From: LGRD01 sp031382215
Lineage (GTDB): Bacteria; Pseudomonadota; Gammaproteobacteria; Burkholderiales; Burkholderiaceae_C
Assembly: GCA_031382215.1 (NCBI GenBank)
Contig: JANMYQ010000293.1
Coordinates: forward strand, 29,225 to 93,224
Length of the DNA: 64,000 nt
Direction: 5' to 3'
Part shown: one piece after another, positions 34,112 to 43,537 of the stretch
Numbering within the stretch: the first letter of the stretch is position 1
How the letters are laid out: every line of letters begins with the position of its first letter
Notes under the pieces: model-generated
What the model was told of the DNA's origin: nothing
Seen by the model: only the letters and a program-made list of their open reading frames with translations
Database searches by the model: none
Translations under genes and position numbers: made by a program

Positions 34112-35719
34112 TTGTCCGAAGCTGAAGCCATTGCGACGGCGGCGCTTGACACGCCCGGCGCGGCCGCGCCGCCGCTGCTGTCGCTGCGCGGCATGAGCAA
34201 GCGCTTCGCGACCTTGCAGGCGCTCGACGATGTGTCGCTCGACATCGCGGCCGGCGAGATCCATTGCCTGCTGGGCGAGAACGGCGCCGGCAAGTCCACG
34301 CTGTGCAACCTGATCTTCGGCGTTTACGCGCCCGACGCCGGCGAGATGCGGCTGGGTGGCGAACTGCACCGCCCGCATGGCCCGGCCGATGCGCTGGCGC
34401 GCGGCATCGCGATGGTCCACCAGCACTTCAGCCTGGTGCCCGACCTGACGGTGGTCGACAACCTGCTGCTCGGCCAGGCGCGCGGCCTATTGAAGCGTGC
34501 CGAGTGCGCCCAGCGGGTTCGCGAACTGTCGGCACATTACGGGCTGGCGCTGGACCCGAACGCGCGCATCCAGGACTTGTCGGTCGGCGAGCGCCAGCGC
34601 GTCGAGATCGTCAAGTGCCTGATGCGAGAACCGCGCCTGCTGGTGCTCGACGAACCGACCGCGGTGCTGCTGCCGGCTGAGATCGAAGGCCTGCTGAGCG
34701 TGTGCCAGCGCGTTGCCAGCCAAGGCTGCGGCGTGGTGCTGGTGACGCACAAGCTGGCCGAGATCAAGAAGGTGGCGCACCGCGTGAGCGTGCTGCGCGG
34801 CGGGCGCATGGTGGCGCAGTCGAGCGCGCCGGCACAGGAGATCGACCGCCTGGTGCGCGCGATGATCCAGCGCGACCTGGAGGGCCTGAGCGCGTCGGCG
34901 AGCGCGATGCTGGGCGAGGTGAGCCGCGATGCACCCGCAACGTCGGCAGACGCTCCCACGCGCCGCCCCGAAGACGAAGTGCTGATGGCCGACGGCCTGT
35001 GCGTGCGCGATGCCGAAGGCGTGGCGCGGCTCGACAACTTCACCCTGATGGTTCACCGGCACGAGATCGTCGGCATCGCCGGTGTCGAAGGCAACGGCCA
35101 GAGCGAACTGGCCGCGGTGCTCGCGGGCATGCTGCCGGCGAGCGCCGGGCGCTTCTTCGTCAAGGGCCAGGAGCTGACCGGCCGCACGCCGAAACAGATC
35201 ACCGCGGCCGGTGTCGGCGTGGTGCCTGAAGACCGCCACGCGGTCGGCTGCGTCACTGGCATGAGCCTGGCCGAGAACCTGTTCCTGAGCCGGCTGAAGG
35301 ATTTCAGCCGCTGGGGCTGGCTCGATCGCGACCAACTGCGCAGCGCGACGCTGGACGTGATGAAGACCTTCGACGTGCGCGCGGCCGGGCCGGAGATTCC
35401 GTTCGGCAGCCTCTCCGGCGGCACCCAGCAAAAGGCCGTGCTCGGGCGCGAACTGGGCACACAGAACCTGAGCTTCCTGCTGGCCGCGCAACCCACGCGC
35501 GGGCTCGACGTGGGCGCGGTCGAAGCGGTGTACGGGCAGATCCGCAATGCTTGCGAACGCGGCGTGGGCGTGCTGCTGATCTCGTCGGAGCTCGATGAGT
35601 TGCTCAGCGTGGCGCACCGCATCGTCGTGCTGTACCGCGGGCGGATCATGGGCGAGTGCGTGGCGCAGGCAAGCGAACGCGACCGCATCGGCGCGATGAT
35701 GGCGGGGCACGTGGCATGA
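34112..35719 (+). CDS. ABC transporter ATP-binding protein, nucleoside/BMP type (two ATPase domains)
   Basis: A 535-residue tandem ATPase of the sugar/nucleoside importer type. Domain 1 (about 18-255): Walker A LGENGAGKSTLCNLIFG, signature LSVGERQRVEI, Walker B LLVLDEPTAVLLP. Domain 2 (about 290-530): a degenerate Walker A GVEGNGQSELAAVLAG, signature SLSGGTQQKAVLGREL and Walker B FLLAAQPTRGLDVG, typical of NupA/YufO-like proteins. The TTG start is proposed because the upstream part of the frame runs through the palindromic repeat. The 3' end overlaps the first permease by four bases. Confidence 0.88.
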   Translation: MSEAEAIATAALDTPGAAAPPLLSLRGMSKRFATLQALDDVSLDIAAGEIHCLLGENGAGKSTLCNLIFGVYAPDAGEMRLGGELHRPHGPADALARGIAMVHQHFSLVPDLTVVDNLLLGQARGLLKRAECAQRVRELSAHYGLALDPNARIQDLSVGERQRVEIVKCLMREPRLLVLDEPTAVLLPAEIEGLLSVCQRVASQGCGVVLVTHKLAEIKKVAHRVSVLRGGRMVAQSSAPAQEIDRLVRAMIQRDLEGLSASASAMLGEVSRDAPATSADAPTRRPEDEVLMADGLCVRDAEGVARLDNFTLMVHRHEIVGIAGVEGNGQSELAAVLAGMLPASAGRFFVKGQELTGRTPKQITAAGVGVVPEDRHAVGCVTGMSLAENLFLSRLKDFSRWGWLDRDQLRSATLDVMKTFDVRAAGPEIPFGSLSGGTQQKAVLGRELGTQNLSFLLAAQPTRGLDVGAVEAVYGQIRNACERGVGVLLISSELDELLSVAHRIVVLYRGRIMGECVAQASERDRIGAMMAGHVA

Positions 35720-36813
35720 CAACGATCGCAGCACCCAAGACCACGCCGTTCGGCGCGCGCCTGTTCAAGGACTACGGTCCGGTCTGGATCTCGCTCGCCG
35801 CGGTGCTGTTCGCGTTTGTCTGCGGCGCCTTGCTGGTGGTGGCCATCGGCGTGCCGCTGGGTGATGCGCTGGCGGCCTTTGCCGAAGGCGCGTGGGGCTC
35901 GCCGTACGCGATTGCCGCATCGATCAACCGCGCGCTCGCGCTGGGTCTGGTCGGCCTTGGCTTCGTGTTTGCCAATCGCGCGAACCTGACCAACGTCGGC
36001 GGCGAAGGGCAGATCGCGATGGGCGGCATGGCGGCCACGGCGGTGGCGCTGTACGGTGGTGCCACGCTGCTGCCGGCACCGCTGTCGTACCTGCTGCCGA
36101 TGGCCGCGGCGGCGCTGGCTGGCGGTCTGTGGGGTGGCGTGGCCGGTGTGCTGAAAGCCAAGGTCGGCACCAACGAGGTCATCAGCACCTTGCTGCTGTC
36201 TTTCGTCGCGGTGTGGCTGCTGTACTGGTCGGTGCAATCGGTCGCGCTGCTGCGCCAGCCGATGACGACCACCGCGACCTTGCCCGAATCGAAAGAGATC
36301 CCCGACCTCACCAAGCTGCCGCTGCTCGGCGACGACCCGGGCATGCCGCTGCACATCGGGCTGCTGTTCGCGCTGGTGCTGGCGGTGATCGTCTGGGTCG
36401 TGCTCGACAAGACGGCCTTCGGTGTGCGCCTGCGCGCGCTCGGGCTGAACGCGGTGGCGGCGCGGCGCGCCGGCATCCCGATCCAGTCGTCGATCGTGTT
36501 GGCGCTGTTCATCGCCGGCGCGATGGGCGGGTTGGCCGGCGCGTTCATGCTGCAGGGCGAGCAGTACAGCCTGAAGTCGCGCTTCTCGTCGGGTTACGGT
36601 TTCGACGGACTGGTGGTGGGCTTGCTGGCGCGCGGTTCGGTGTGGGGTGTGCTGGCCAGCGCCTTGCTGTTCGGCTTTCTGCGCTCGGGCGGCATCAACA
36701 TGGAAATGGGCGCGGGCGTGCCGAGCGCGGTGGTGCTGGTGATCCAGGGTTTGATCATCGTCACGCTGGCCGGCGCGGCGTATTGGATGCAAGGCAAGGA
36801 GAGCACACGATGA
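35716..36813 (+). CDS. ABC transporter permease, nucleoside/BMP type (first)
   Basis: A 365-residue permease with about ten membrane segments. ANRANLTNVGGEGQIAMGGM and KAKVGTNEVISTLLLSFVAV are the conserved segments of the BMP-associated permeases (NupB/YufP-like). It forms the channel with the second permease. Start ATG overlaps the ATPase stop (ATGA); the stop overlaps the next permease likewise. Confidence 0.87.
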   Translation: MTTIAAPKTTPFGARLFKDYGPVWISLAAVLFAFVCGALLVVAIGVPLGDALAAFAEGAWGSPYAIAASINRALALGLVGLGFVFANRANLTNVGGEGQIAMGGMAATAVALYGGATLLPAPLSYLLPMAAAALAGGLWGGVAGVLKAKVGTNEVISTLLLSFVAVWLLYWSVQSVALLRQPMTTTATLPESKEIPDLTKLPLLGDDPGMPLHIGLLFALVLAVIVWVVLDKTAFGVRLRALGLNAVAARRAGIPIQSSIVLALFIAGAMGGLAGAFMLQGEQYSLKSRFSSGYGFDGLVVGLLARGSVWGVLASALLFGFLRSGGINMEMGAGVPSAVVLVIQGLIIVTLAGAAYWMQGKESTR

Positions 36814-37727
36814 CCGACGAGATGCTGGCGGTGTTCATCGGGTCGAGCCTGCGCCTGGCCCTTCCGCTGTTGCTGGCCGCCACCGGCGAACTGGTCAGCG
36901 AACGTGCCGGCGTGCTGAACATGAGCGTCGAAGGCATGATGTTGACGGGCGCGTTTGCCGGCGCCATCACCTCGTGGGCAACAGGCAGCCCGATGCTGGG
37001 CCTGGTGGCGGGCGTGCTGGCCGTCATTCCGGTCGCGCTGCTGCAGGCCTGGCTCAGCAACACCTTGCGAGCCAACCAGATCGTCACCGGCATCGGCATC
37101 AACATCCTGGTGCTGGGCGCCACCACCACCGCCTATCGCGCGATCCTGGGCAGCCGATCGCGCACCGAGATTCCGGGGCTGGACAAGTGGTCGCCGCCGC
37201 TGCTGGGCGACATCCCGATCTTCGGCGACGCCGTGTTCCGCCAGACCTGGCTGCTCTACGCTGCCCTCGTGCTCGTGCTGATCACCGCCTGGGTCATGCG
37301 CAACACCGCGCTCGGCCTGGCGGTGCATGCGGCCGGCGCCGAACCGCGCGCGGTCGACAAGTCGGGCGTGTCGGTCACCCGCATCCGCTACGGCGCGGTG
37401 CTGTTCTGCGGTGTGATGTCGGCGCTCGCCGGCTGCTTCCTGTCGATCGGCGACATCCACACCTTCACTGAAGGCATGACCAGCGGCGCGGGTTACCTGG
37501 CGCTGGCCGCGGTGATCTTCGGCAACTGGAAGGTCGGCCGCACGGTGCTGGCCTGCCTGTTCTTCGGTGCGGCGACCGCGTTGCAATTCCAGCTGCCGGC
37601 GATGGGCGTGAACGTGCCGAACGCGCTGCTGATCATGCTGCCCTACCTGATGGCGCTGCTGGCCGTGGGCGGGCTGGTGGGCCGGCAGACCGCGCCGCCG
37701 TACCTGACGCGGGCCTACGTGCGCTGA
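36810..37727 (+). CDS. ABC transporter permease, nucleoside/BMP type (second)
   Basis: A 305-residue permease with about nine membrane segments (NupC/YufQ-like). LRLALPLLLAATGELVSERA and VLNMSVEGMMLTGAFAGA are the conserved N-terminal signature; FTEGMTSGAGYLALAAVIFG follows. With the binding protein and the double ATPase it completes an importer for nucleosides or ureide-like bases. The gene ends 54 bp before an unrelated ABC exporter. Confidence 0.87.
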   Translation: MTDEMLAVFIGSSLRLALPLLLAATGELVSERAGVLNMSVEGMMLTGAFAGAITSWATGSPMLGLVAGVLAVIPVALLQAWLSNTLRANQIVTGIGINILVLGATTTAYRAILGSRSRTEIPGLDKWSPPLLGDIPIFGDAVFRQTWLLYAALVLVLITAWVMRNTALGLAVHAAGAEPRAVDKSGVSVTRIRYGAVLFCGVMSALAGCFLSIGDIHTFTEGMTSGAGYLALAAVIFGNWKVGRTVLACLFFGAATALQFQLPAMGVNVPNALLIMLPYLMALLAVGGLVGRQTAPPYLTRAYVR

Positions 37728-37781
37728 CACTGCGTGCGCTGACGCCAACGCCGGCGGGCGGCGCACGCTATCCTCGCGTCC

Positions 37782-38749
<968 letters not shown>

Positions 38750-38753
<4 letters not shown>

Positions 38754-39511
38754 ACCTGCACGCCGTCCGTGCGATCTACAACTTTGAGATGGCGCGCACC
38801 TGGCGCACGGTGATGCAGAGCATCATCTCGCCTGTCATCTCGACCTCGCTGTATTTCGTGGTCTTCGGCGCGGCCATCGGTTCGCGCATCCCGGAGGTCG
38901 GCGGCATCAGCTATGGCGCTTTCATCGTGCCGGGGCTGATCATGCTGTCGCTGCTGACGCAGAGCATCTCGAACGCGTCGTTCGGCATCTACTTTCCCAA
39001 GTTCACCGGCACGATCTACGAGTTGCTGTCGGCGCCGGTCTCGTATGTGGAGATCGCGCTGGCCTACGTGGGCGCGGCGGCCAGCAAGTCGATCATCCTG
39101 GGGCTGATCATCCTGGCCACCGCGGCGCTGTTCGTGCCGCTGCACATCGAACACCCGTTCTGGATGTTGCTGTTCCTGGTGCTCACGGCGGTCACGTTCA
39201 GCCTGGTCGGTTTCATCATCGGCATCTGGGCCGACGGTTTCGAAAAGCTGCAGGTCGTGCCGCTGCTGATCGTCACGCCGCTCACGTTTCTCGGCGGCAG
39301 CTTCTACTCGATCGACATGCTGCCGCCGTTCTGGCAGACGGTGGCGCTGTTCAACCCGGTCGTCTACCTGATCAGCGGTTTCCGCTGGAGCTTCTACGGG
39401 CTGGCCGACGTGAGCCTGTGGCTGAGCCTGGGCATGACGCTGGCCTTCCTGGCCGTGGCGCTGGCGATCGTGGCCTGGATCTTCCGGACCGGGTACCGGC
39501 TCAAGGCCTGA
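38750..39511 (+). CDS. ABC-2 type transporter permease (YadH-like)
   Basis: A 253-residue membrane protein with six predicted membrane segments and the ABC-2 pattern FIVPGLIMLSLLTQSISNAS and PLTFLGGSFYSIDMLPPFWQ, followed by LFNPVVYLISGFRWSFYGLA. Works with the YadG-like ATPase just upstream, as an exporter of unknown substrate. Confidence 0.87.
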
Positions 39512-39583
39512 CGACAGGATCGCGCATCGCGCACGGCCGGTCGTCCTACAGCGCAACGCCGCGTGGCGGTGCATGCTGGTGGC

Positions 39584-40012
39584 ATGAAGATCAATCGCCT
39601 ATCTCTGCGTGCCGTGGTGTTGGCCGCCGCAACGCTGAGCGCGCTGTCGGCCTGGGTGTCTGCCCAGACCGTTGCCCCGGCGCCTGCCGCGGGGGCATCC
39701 GCTCCGGCCGCCGCGCTGCCCGGTCCCAGGACACTGACGCCGGCCGAGAAGCGCGACAACGCCACCCCTCCCGACGATTCACGGCCCGAGGGCCGGGTGG
39801 TGCCGCAGATCAGCATCCCGCTCGGCAAGTCGCTGCCAGCGGCATCGAAACCCACGCTGCCCACGCTGCGGCCAACGCGTCCCGCGGCGGCTGCGTCGTC
39901 GGTGGGCGTCAACGACGCGGTGGCGCGCTGCGAGGCCCAGGCCGATGAAGCGGCACGTGCCCGCTGCCGCGACCGGCTCTCACACCAGGGCACGCAGGGC
40001 AAGGCTCCCTGA
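39584..40012 (+). CDS. Hypothetical secreted protein, Ala/Pro-rich
   Basis: A 142-residue protein with a signal peptide (MKINRLSLRAVVLAAATLSA, cleavage probably after VSAQ). The rest is low-complexity Ala/Pro (APAPAAGASAPAAALPGPRT) with a C-terminal segment containing two Cys (DAVARCEAQADEAARARCRD) that could pair. I do not recognise the family. Probably a periplasmic protein. Confidence 0.55.
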   Translation: MKINRLSLRAVVLAAATLSALSAWVSAQTVAPAPAAGASAPAAALPGPRTLTPAEKRDNATPPDDSRPEGRVVPQISIPLGKSLPAASKPTLPTLRPTRPAAAASSVGVNDAVARCEAQADEAARARCRDRLSHQGTQGKAP

Positions 40013-40020
40013 GCCAACGC

Positions 40021-40617
40021 TCAGGTCAGATCCTTGTGCCGCTCGATCACGCGCGACACGATGCCGTACTTCACCGCTTCGTCGGCCGTCATCCAGTAGT
40101 CGCGCTCGATGTCGGTCACCACGGTTTCGAGCGGCTTGCCGGTCTGGCGCGCGATCACGCGTGCAATGCGCTCGCGCGTCTTCAGGATCTCCTTGGCCTG
40201 AATGGCGATGTCGGTGGCCTGGCCGCCCGCGCCACCGGCCGGCTGGTGGATCATGAAACGCGTATTGGGCAGGCACACGCGGCGCTCTTTCGGTGGCGCC
40301 AGAAAGATGTGCGCACCCGCGCTGGCCACCCAGCCGGTGCCGACCGTGGTGATTGGCGCGCGCACGAAGCCGATCATGTCGTGGATCGCGTCGCCCGATT
40401 CCACATGCCCGCCGGGTGACGAGATCAGCATCGTGATCGGCGCGTCCGACTCTTCCGACAGTGCCAGCAGGCGGCGGCAGGTGGCGTGCGCGAGCTTGTC
40501 GTCGATCTCGCCGAAGATCAGCACGAAGCGTGACTTGAACGACAGTTGTTCTTCCAGCCGACCGCTCTCGTCGGGCTTGGCGGGTTTGTCTTCCGGGGTG
40601 GCGAGTGTGGTGTGCAT
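40021..40617 (-). CDS. ClpP-family serine protease subunit
   Basis: A 198-residue ClpP paralogue. Catalytic residues are in place: Ser in VGTGWVASAGAHIFLAPPKE, His in PNTRFMIHQPAGGAGGQATD and Asp in VVTDIERDYWMTADEAVKYG. FGEIDDKLAHATCRRLLALS opens the fold. The segment between Ser and the membrane-like strand differs from housekeeping ClpP, which is usually next to clpX and tig; neither is present here, so this is probably a second ClpP. The ATG at 40617 has GGAG six bases before it; another ATG lies at 40629. Confidence 0.83.
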   Translation of the reverse strand: MHTTLATPEDKPAKPDESGRLEEQLSFKSRFVLIFGEIDDKLAHATCRRLLALSEESDAPITMLISSPGGHVESGDAIHDMIGFVRAPITTVGTGWVASAGAHIFLAPPKERRVCLPNTRFMIHQPAGGAGGQATDIAIQAKEILKTRERIARVIARQTGKPLETVVTDIERDYWMTADEAVKYGIVSRVIERHKDLT

Positions 40618-40688
40618 CAGGGGCTCCATCGATTGAGGATGGCGCATTGTTGCGCAAGCTCGGGACAAGCCGGGCGCGGCTGGCGCTG

Positions 40689-41111
40689 CTAGGTTTCGTT
40701 CAGCCGCAGCCCCGCTGCGGCCGGCCGGGCCGGGGTCTCGTTGGTGACCTTGAACGCGCTCGCGCGCTCTGCCTCGATGGGCCGCACCTCGTAGCTCAGA
40801 CCAAAAGCCAGGCACGGGTTCTGGGCTGCGAGCGCCGCGGCCTCTTCCAGGCTGCCGGCCAGAAAGAACCAGTAGCCTCCGATCACCTCCTTGGCCTCGG
40901 CGAACGGGCCGTCGAGCACGCCCTCGCGCGACACCCGCTTGGCTTGCGTGGCCAGGCGTTGCCCGCCTTGCATGCGACCTTCTGCGAGAAGGCGCTCGCG
41001 CCAGGCGTAGAAGGCGTCAATGGCGTTCTGGATGTCCTCGGGGGCCTTGTCGGCATCCCACTGCCCGCGCGAGATCACGAGGTACTGCGATGGCGGGGTA
41101 CCGTCGTTCAT
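40689..41111 (-). CDS. YCII/DGPF-domain protein
   Basis: A 140-residue protein of the YCII-related family (DGPF domain). SQYLVISRGQWDADKAPED opens the domain and VLDGPFAEAKEVIGGYWFFL is the family signature with the DGPF motif. These small ferredoxin-like-fold proteins often accompany ECF sigma factors or have unknown enzymatic roles. No partner sigma factor is nearby. 15 bp downstream of ccmI on the same strand. Confidence 0.78.
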   Translation of the reverse strand: MNDGTPPSQYLVISRGQWDADKAPEDIQNAIDAFYAWRERLLAEGRMQGGQRLATQAKRVSREGVLDGPFAEAKEVIGGYWFFLAGSLEEAAALAAQNPCLAFGLSYEVRPIEAERASAFKVTNETPARPAAAGLRLNET

Positions 41112-41126
41112 GCTGGCTTCCGGCGC

Positions 41127-42482
41127 TCAAGGCTGCACGCCGTCGATCACCAGTTCGATGCCGCTGCTGCCGATCTTGCTCGGGGCGGCCTGGCCTTGCA
41201 GGTCGCCGGCTTGCGGCATCGCGTTGCCGGACTTGGACACGCGCGCGCCCACCACCACGACCGGGAAGTTGGACAGCTTCATTTGCGGCGACATGGCCAT
41301 GCTGTCGTCGAGCGTGAAGGTGATCGGCAGGTCGGCCACGGTGCGCTTCAGGATCGCCAGCGGCATGCGCGGGCCTTCGGCGGCGCGGGCGAAGATGAAC
41401 ACGGTGTCGGTCGGCGCGGCGCGTGCGGCCAGCGCGGGGGCCAGGCTGACGCGGCCGGTGATCTGCGCGCCGGCCGCGGCTGCGGCTGTGGTTGCGGTTG
41501 CTGCAGCAGAGGCCGCCGCGGGTTGGGCCGGCGACGTTGCGGCGGTCGACGCTGCGGGAGTCACAGCAGCCAGCGCCGGTGCCGCTGCGGCCGGCACCGC
41601 GCCGCTCGCTGGCGCGGCGCCCCTGGCCTCGGCAATGCTGCCGTCGAGCGCCTTCGCGAACTCGCTGTCGGGGGGCACGAACTGGCGCGCCTTGGTCCAG
41701 AGGGCGATCGCGGCGGCGAACTCCTTGCGTTCGAACGCGGCGCTGCCGGCCAGCGCCAGCGCCTTGGGGTGGTTGGGGTCGATCTGCAGCGCCTGCTCGA
41801 TCAGCCGCGCTGGCTCGCCGGCAAGTTGCTGGCCTTGCAGCGCGGCCAGCACGTCGGCATGGTCGGCCAGCAGTTGAGGATTCTTCGGCTCCAGCGCGAT
41901 CGCGCGGCCGTAGGCCCGGCTCGCTTCGGGAAAGCGCTGCAGGAAAGCATACGAGCGCGCCAGCATCGACCAGCCCTGCGCGTCGCCGGGCTGGGGCGCG
42001 GTCTGGCCTTCGAGCTTCTTGGCCAGCTTTTCGACCATCTCTTCCACCTGCGCCATCGTCACCTCGCCCTGCGCGGGCTGGGCCTGCACGACGCGCGGGT
42101 CGAGCGCTGCGAGGTTGCCCTTGAGCGCGTAAACGCCGACCGCGAACAGCGGTATCAGCGTGCCCAGCACGGCCGCCGTGCGGCGCGCCGAGCCGGCTTT
42201 GCGCGGGCCGTCGGCGACGGCTTCTTCGTCGAGCACGCGGCGTTCGATCTCGGCGCGCGACAGGCGGTGCTGCTCGGCCGAGACGCTGCCGGCGGCCAAC
42301 TCGGCATCGACCTGGGCCAGCTGGTCGCGCAGGATGGCCAGGTTGGAGCGGCTTGCGTCGGGCAGCGCCGCTTGCGGGGTGGGCGCGGTGGGCGAGGCAT
42401 TGCGCTTGCGAATGAGCGGGGGCAGCAGCAGCCCCCAGGCCAGCACCAGCAGCCCGGCGGCGGCGATCCAGAAGACGGTCAT
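41127..42482 (-). CDS. ccmI: CcmI, c-type cytochrome biogenesis apocytochrome chaperone
   Basis: A 451-residue protein with two N-terminal membrane helices (FWIAAAGLLVLAWGLLLPPL and AVLGTLIPLFAVGVYALKGN) separated by a cytoplasmic leucine-zipper-like loop, then periplasmic TPR repeats (QGWSMLARSYAFLQRFPEAS, PKALALAGSAAFERKEFAAA), an Ala-rich linker and a C-terminal beta-domain. CcmI presents apocytochrome c to the CcmFH heme lyase. It ends the ccmA-I operon. Confidence 0.9.
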   Translation of the reverse strand: MTVFWIAAAGLLVLAWGLLLPPLIRKRNASPTAPTPQAALPDASRSNLAILRDQLAQVDAELAAGSVSAEQHRLSRAEIERRVLDEEAVADGPRKAGSARRTAAVLGTLIPLFAVGVYALKGNLAALDPRVVQAQPAQGEVTMAQVEEMVEKLAKKLEGQTAPQPGDAQGWSMLARSYAFLQRFPEASRAYGRAIALEPKNPQLLADHADVLAALQGQQLAGEPARLIEQALQIDPNHPKALALAGSAAFERKEFAAAIALWTKARQFVPPDSEFAKALDGSIAEARGAAPASGAVPAAAAPALAAVTPAASTAATSPAQPAAASAAATATTAAAAAGAQITGRVSLAPALAARAAPTDTVFIFARAAEGPRMPLAILKRTVADLPITFTLDDSMAMSPQMKLSNFPVVVVGARVSKSGNAMPQAGDLQGQAAPSKIGSSGIELVIDGVQP

Positions 42483-42489
42483 GGGCGGT

Positions 42490-43011
42490 TCACGGTGAAG
42501 GACGGGGCGTCCGGGCGCTCTCTTCGAGCAACTCGCGCGCGCGCTGCACTTGTGCGGGGCTCAGCGCTTCAGCGACCAGGCTTTGGCGGCGCTTGCGGAT
42601 GTTGAAGCCGAGCACGCCCGCGGCGGTCAGCAGCAACACGAAGGGCCCGGCCCACAGCAGCACGGTGCTGGCGCTCAGGCGCGGGCGGTACAGCACGAAG
42701 TCGCCGTAGCGCTCGACCATGAAGTCGAGGATCTGGCGTTCCGACTGGCCCTGGCTCAGCTTGACCCGGATCTGCTTGCGCAGGTCCACCGCCAGGTCGG
42801 CGTGCGACGCGGCGATGGTCTCGTTCTGGCACACCAGGCAGCGCAGTTCCTCGGCCACCTTCAGCACACGCGCTTCGAGCGCCGGGTCGGCCGACATGGG
42901 CTGCGCCTGGCGGGCGGCGGTGGGCGCGGACGAGGCCGGCTGCTGCTGGGCCTGCGCCAACACGGGCGCCAGAGCCAGCGCGCAAGCGAGCATCGCCGTC
43001 ACCCTAGACAT
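42490..43011 (-). CDS. ccmH: CcmH, thioredoxin-like apocytochrome reductase subunit of heme lyase
   Basis: A 173-residue protein with a signal peptide (ACALALAPVLAQAQQ), the redox motif LRCLVCQNETIAASHADLA, FMVERYGDFVLYRPRLSAST, and a C-terminal membrane anchor (LLWAGPFVLLLTAAGVLGFN). It keeps the apocytochrome CxxCH thiols reduced for heme attachment by CcmF. It lies between ccmG and ccmI; the ATG overlaps the end of ccmG. Confidence 0.93.
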   Translation of the reverse strand: MSRVTAMLACALALAPVLAQAQQQPASSAPTAARQAQPMSADPALEARVLKVAEELRCLVCQNETIAASHADLAVDLRKQIRVKLSQGQSERQILDFMVERYGDFVLYRPRLSASTVLLWAGPFVLLLTAAGVLGFNIRKRRQSLVAEALSPAQVQRARELLEESARTPRPSP

Positions 43012-43537
43012 TGGACTTCCTCAGCTTCTCCACCATCGGCAGAATCGATTTCTGCATCGCCTCGGGCGTCACCGGCCCGATGTGCTTCAGGCGGATCACG
43101 CCCTGCCGGTCGATGACGAAGGTCTCGGGCACACCGTACACGCCGTAGTCGATGCCGACCACGCCGTCCAGGTCGGACAAGGTCGCCGCATACGGGTCGC
43201 CGAGCTTGGCCAGCCAGGCGCTCGCGTCGCCGGGTTTGTCTTTGTAGTTCAGTCCGTAGACGGGCACGCCGCCGCTCTTGGCCAGCTCGGTGATCAGCGG
43301 GTGCTCCTGGCGGCACGGCACACACCACGAGGCCCACACGTTCAGCACCCAGACCTTGCCCTGGAGCTCTTGCGCCGACAGCTTCTGGTCCGGCGCGCCC
43401 AGCAGCGGCAGGGTGAAGGCCGGCGCCGGCTTGCCGATCAGCGGCGACGGCACCTCGCGCGGGTTCAAGCCCAGCCCGATCGCGAAGAACCCGACCAGCA
43501 CCAGAAAGACGATCAGCGGCAGCAGGTAGCGCTTCAT
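43004..43537 (-). CDS. ccmG: CcmG/DsbE, membrane-anchored thioredoxin for cytochrome c maturation
   Basis: A 177-residue protein with an N-terminal membrane anchor (LLPLIVFLVLVGFFAIGLGL) and a thioredoxin fold with active site NVWASWCVPCRQEHPLITEL, followed by the cis-Pro segment GVPETFVIDRQGVIRLKHIG. It reduces CcmH or apocytochrome. ATG overlaps the ccmF stop by four bases. Confidence 0.93.
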   Translation of the reverse strand: MKRYLLPLIVFLVLVGFFAIGLGLNPREVPSPLIGKPAPAFTLPLLGAPDQKLSAQELQGKVWVLNVWASWCVPCRQEHPLITELAKSGGVPVYGLNYKDKPGDASAWLAKLGDPYAATLSDLDGVVGIDYGVYGVPETFVIDRQGVIRLKHIGPVTPEAMQKSILPMVEKLRKSNV

